From the NCBI GenBank assembly GCA_002428605.1, contig DIXH01000085.1, positions 17,051 through 39,895 of the forward strand: 22,845 nucleotides of DNA. The letters are read 5' to 3'. Below are positions 21,158 through 22,845 of the stretch, piece by piece. Under the pieces are notes generated by a model, which did no database searches, was not told the DNA's origin, and saw only the letters and a list, made by a program, of their open reading frames with translations. Position 1 is the first letter of the stretch, and every line of letters begins with the position of its first letter. Made by a program: the position numbers and the translations under genes. The DNA comes from Clostridiaceae bacterium UBA6085. GTDB lineage: Bacteria > Bacillota > Clostridia > Clostridiales > Clostridiaceae.

Positions 21158-21186
21158 TTGACAATCGTATGCTAACTTCTTGTTAT
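21158..21186 (+). promoter_or_regulatory. Promoter of the Liv-type transporter genes
   Basis: TTGACA (21158-21163), 17-bp spacer, TGTTAT (21181-21186, 4 of 6 matches). The transcript would begin near 21193, about 30 bases before ATG 21225. There is no terminator after the ATC-hydrolase gene, so read-through would also be possible. Confidence 0.65.
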
Positions 21187-21224
21187 GACTGCTTGAATAA
21201 ACAATCGACAGAAAGGGGAAAATC

Positions 21225-22358
21225 ATGAAGAAAATCACTAAACTCGCAGCACTGGCAGCAATCTCGACAATGATCCTACCGGTACTCGCAGGATGCGGTT
21301 CCAAAGCCCCCGCGCAGGAAGGCCCAATAAAGATAGCGGTAGCGGCACCTCAGACAGGAGACTATGCAGAATACGGAACAGGCTTCAAGAATGCGGTAAA
21401 CCTCATGGCAGAAGAGTGGAACGCGAAGGGCGGGGTACTTGGAAGGACTATAGAGGTAGTCGTGTATGACGACAAGAACAATGGAGAAGAGGCTGCTACG
21501 ATCGCTGAGAAGATAGCAAGCGATGACAGCATATCCGCAGTAATCGGACACTTCGCGTCAGGCGTTGCCATGGCGGCTACTCCAAAGTATCAGGAGACAG
21601 GTATTGTCAACATATCCCCATCAGCTTCACATGCTGACTTCACCAAGGAAGGAAACTTCATATTCAGGAACAACACTGTGATCTCAATAGAATCTAAGGC
21701 TGCAGTTGAGATAGCCTTGAACACCCTTGGAAAGAAGAAGATAGGAGTATTGTCAGTCAAGACTGACTGGGGTACGAACACAGCGGGCATAGTCAAGAAG
21801 CTCATAACAGAGCTTGGCGGAGAGCTTGTGGACCATCAGGAGATAGTTGATGGAACAGTTGACTTCAGCCCGAACATATCACAGCTTAGCAGCGCAGGTG
21901 CCGAGGTAGTCATAGTCGCGGCGATGTACAACACGCTTGCACCGCTTGCGACACAGTACAAGGCAGTTGACAAGGACATACAGTTCGTTGGTTTCTCAAA
22001 TGCATACAGCCAGCAGCTCATAGAGCTTGCGAAGGAAAATGCTGAAGGTATACACTTCCCGGCGCAGTTCTTCTCGGGATCGGCTAAGCCTGAGGTATCA
22101 AAGTTCGTTGAAGCCTACAAGGCAAAGTACGGTTCGACACCTTCAAGCCTTACAGCGCAGGCATATGACAGCATGGGCATAATCCTCACTGCAATACAGA
22201 ATGCAAAGTCAACTGACAGGGCGAAGATAAGGGACGAAGTTGAGAAGATCGAGTACTCAGGAGTTACAGGAGCTACAAAGTTCAATGAGAACAGAGACTC
22301 CGTAAGGCCGTTCACAGTAGTCAAGATCGAAGGCGGAAAGTTTGTAGAAGTAAAATAG
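21225..22358 (+). CDS. ABC transporter substrate-binding lipoprotein, Liv (branched-chain amino acid/amide) type
   Basis: This is a 377-residue exported lipoprotein with signal peptide and lipobox LAGC (Cys24). The mature part is a type I periplasmic-binding fold (Peripla_BP_6/LivJ-like): IKIAVAAPQTGDYAEYGTG near the start (the usual ligand-loop region), GGVLGRTIEVVVYDD, AVIGHFASGVAMAATPKYQ, then LTAQAYDSMGIILTAIQ near the end. Relatives bind branched-chain amino acids, urea, amides or aromatic acids, so the ligand is open. AAAGGGG (21212-21218) precedes ATG 21225. A LivH permease follows after a stem-loop. A link with the preceding ATC-hydrolase-type gene is suggested by position only. Confidence 0.92.
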   Translation: MKKITKLAALAAISTMILPVLAGCGSKAPAQEGPIKIAVAAPQTGDYAEYGTGFKNAVNLMAEEWNAKGGVLGRTIEVVVYDDKNNGEEAATIAEKIASDDSISAVIGHFASGVAMAATPKYQETGIVNISPSASHADFTKEGNFIFRNNTVISIESKAAVEIALNTLGKKKIGVLSVKTDWGTNTAGIVKKLITELGGELVDHQEIVDGTVDFSPNISQLSSAGAEVVIVAAMYNTLAPLATQYKAVDKDIQFVGFSNAYSQQLIELAKENAEGIHFPAQFFSGSAKPEVSKFVEAYKAKYGSTPSSLTAQAYDSMGIILTAIQNAKSTDRAKIRDEVEKIEYSGVTGATKFNENRDSVRPFTVVKIEGGKFVEVK

Positions 22359-22366
22359 CAGTCTTG

Positions 22367-22412
22367 TGAAGCCGGCAATGGAGCTAAGGAAAATGACCTG
22401 TTGCCGGCTTCA
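22367..22412 (+). terminator. Intercistronic stem-loop between binding protein and permease
   Basis: TGAAGCCGGCAA (22367-22378) and TTGCCGGCTTCA (22401-22412) form a perfect 12-bp stem with a 22-base loop. The tail TGGGTTTTAC is only weakly T-rich. Such elements often cause partial termination or protect the upstream mRNA, giving more binding protein than permease. Confidence 0.7.
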
Positions 22413-22448
22413 TGGGTTTTACAAAGGATCGCGACAGGGGGAAAGGTT

Positions 22449-22845
22449 ATGTTCTTAGAGCAGCTAATCAACGGCATCACTTTAGGAATGGTCTACGCGC
22501 TTATTGCCGTCGGCTACTCTTTGGTATTCGGCATACTGAGGCTTGTGAATTTCTCACATGGCTCCGTATATGCCTTCGGAGCGCATTTCGCACTCCTGTT
22601 CATATCGATGAATATGGGGATAATCCCTGCAATAGCACTCAGCGTAATACTCACAGGAGTACTGGGAGTCCTTATAGACAAGTCGGCTCTTCAGCCGCTC
22701 CGGTCAAAGAAGTCCAAGCCCATAGCGGCGCTTATAACTACCATCGGTATCTCATACATAATCCAGAACCTTCTTATGATCGGTTTTGGAAGCCAGACAA
22801 AGTTCTTCCCGAAGCTTTTCGACTACGGTACCGTGAACATACTTG
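22449..22845 (+). CDS. livH: LivH-type ABC transporter permease, N-terminal part (runs off window)
   Basis: The frame is open from ATG 22449 to the window edge (132 codons), so the C-terminal half is missing. The start MFLEQLINGITLGMVYAL is typical of LivH, followed by GYSLVFGILRLVNFSHG, a family signature, and several membrane helices. GGGGG (22437-22441) lies 7 bases before the ATG. It should form half of the membrane channel for the upstream binding protein; LivM, LivG and LivF genes are expected next but lie outside the window. The symbol reflects family membership; the real ligand may be another amide or amino acid. Confidence 0.9.
   Translation, partial: MFLEQLINGITLGMVYALIAVGYSLVFGILRLVNFSHGSVYAFGAHFALLFISMNMGIIPAIALSVILTGVLGVLIDKSALQPLRSKKSKPIAALITTIGISYIIQNLLMIGFGSQTKFFPKLFDYGTVNIL

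Overview
The window reads as Gram-positive, clostridial DNA. It has strong GGAGG-type ribosome binding sites, Arg codons that are mostly AGA/AGG, TTGACA/TATAAT promoters, many Rho-independent terminators, and several lipoproteins with a typical lipobox. I place it in the class Clostridia and no lower. There are no rRNA or tRNA genes, CRISPR arrays, insertion sequences or phage genes that I can see. Nearly every gene is on the + strand; the exception is a truncated membrane protein at the left edge.

Region 1 (1-311): the N-terminal part of a GT39-like membrane glycosyltransferase on the - strand.

Region 2 (829-10963): a carbohydrate cluster. A LacI-type repressor with its own terminator is followed by a promoter that carries two copies of a 16-bp operator. 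The promoter drives a GPH-family sugar symporter. Then come a CE1-type esterase, a PfkB sugar kinase, a class-C-beta-lactamase-like serine hydrolase, an MBL-fold hydrolase, an HSL-type alpha/beta hydrolase and a GH13_18 (sucrose-phosphorylase-like) enzyme. None of the three serine hydrolases has a signal peptide. The best reading is import of a glucoside, perhaps acylated, then intracellular deacylation, phosphorolysis to glucose-1-phosphate, and phosphorylation of the released acceptor sugar. The substrate is not known.

Region 3 (11131-15973): cell-surface genes. These are a lipoprotein with two bacterial SH3 domains, two adjacent lipoproteins each with two rhodanese domains, and a lone WecE-like sugar-nucleotide aminotransferase. 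The aminotransferase most likely starts at 14756, because the longer reading frame begins inside the preceding gene's terminator.

Region 4 (16319-17350): a secreted SGNH/GDSL hydrolase as a single-gene unit with its own promoter and terminator.

Region 5 (17478-20070): a three-gene cassette of a macro domain fused to an HTH-like module, a vWA protein with an intact MIDAS, and a DraG-type ADP-ribosylglycohydrolase. It ends in a strong terminator. It looks like an ADP-ribose removal system, without a visible ADP-ribosyltransferase.

Region 6 (20239-22845): a near-consensus promoter that runs straight into a strong terminator hairpin (a possible very short RNA). Next is a second near-consensus promoter with a leader of about 215 nt, ahead of a protein of the L-2-amino-thiazoline-4-carboxylate hydrolase family. 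Last comes the start of a Liv-type (branched-chain amino acid or amide) ABC transporter: binding protein, intercistronic stem-loop, and LivH permease cut off by the window edge.

The most interesting parts are the putative acyl-glucoside cluster and its atypical GH13_18 enzyme, the macro-HTH/vWA/DraG cassette, and the promoter-terminator unit near 20.25 kb.
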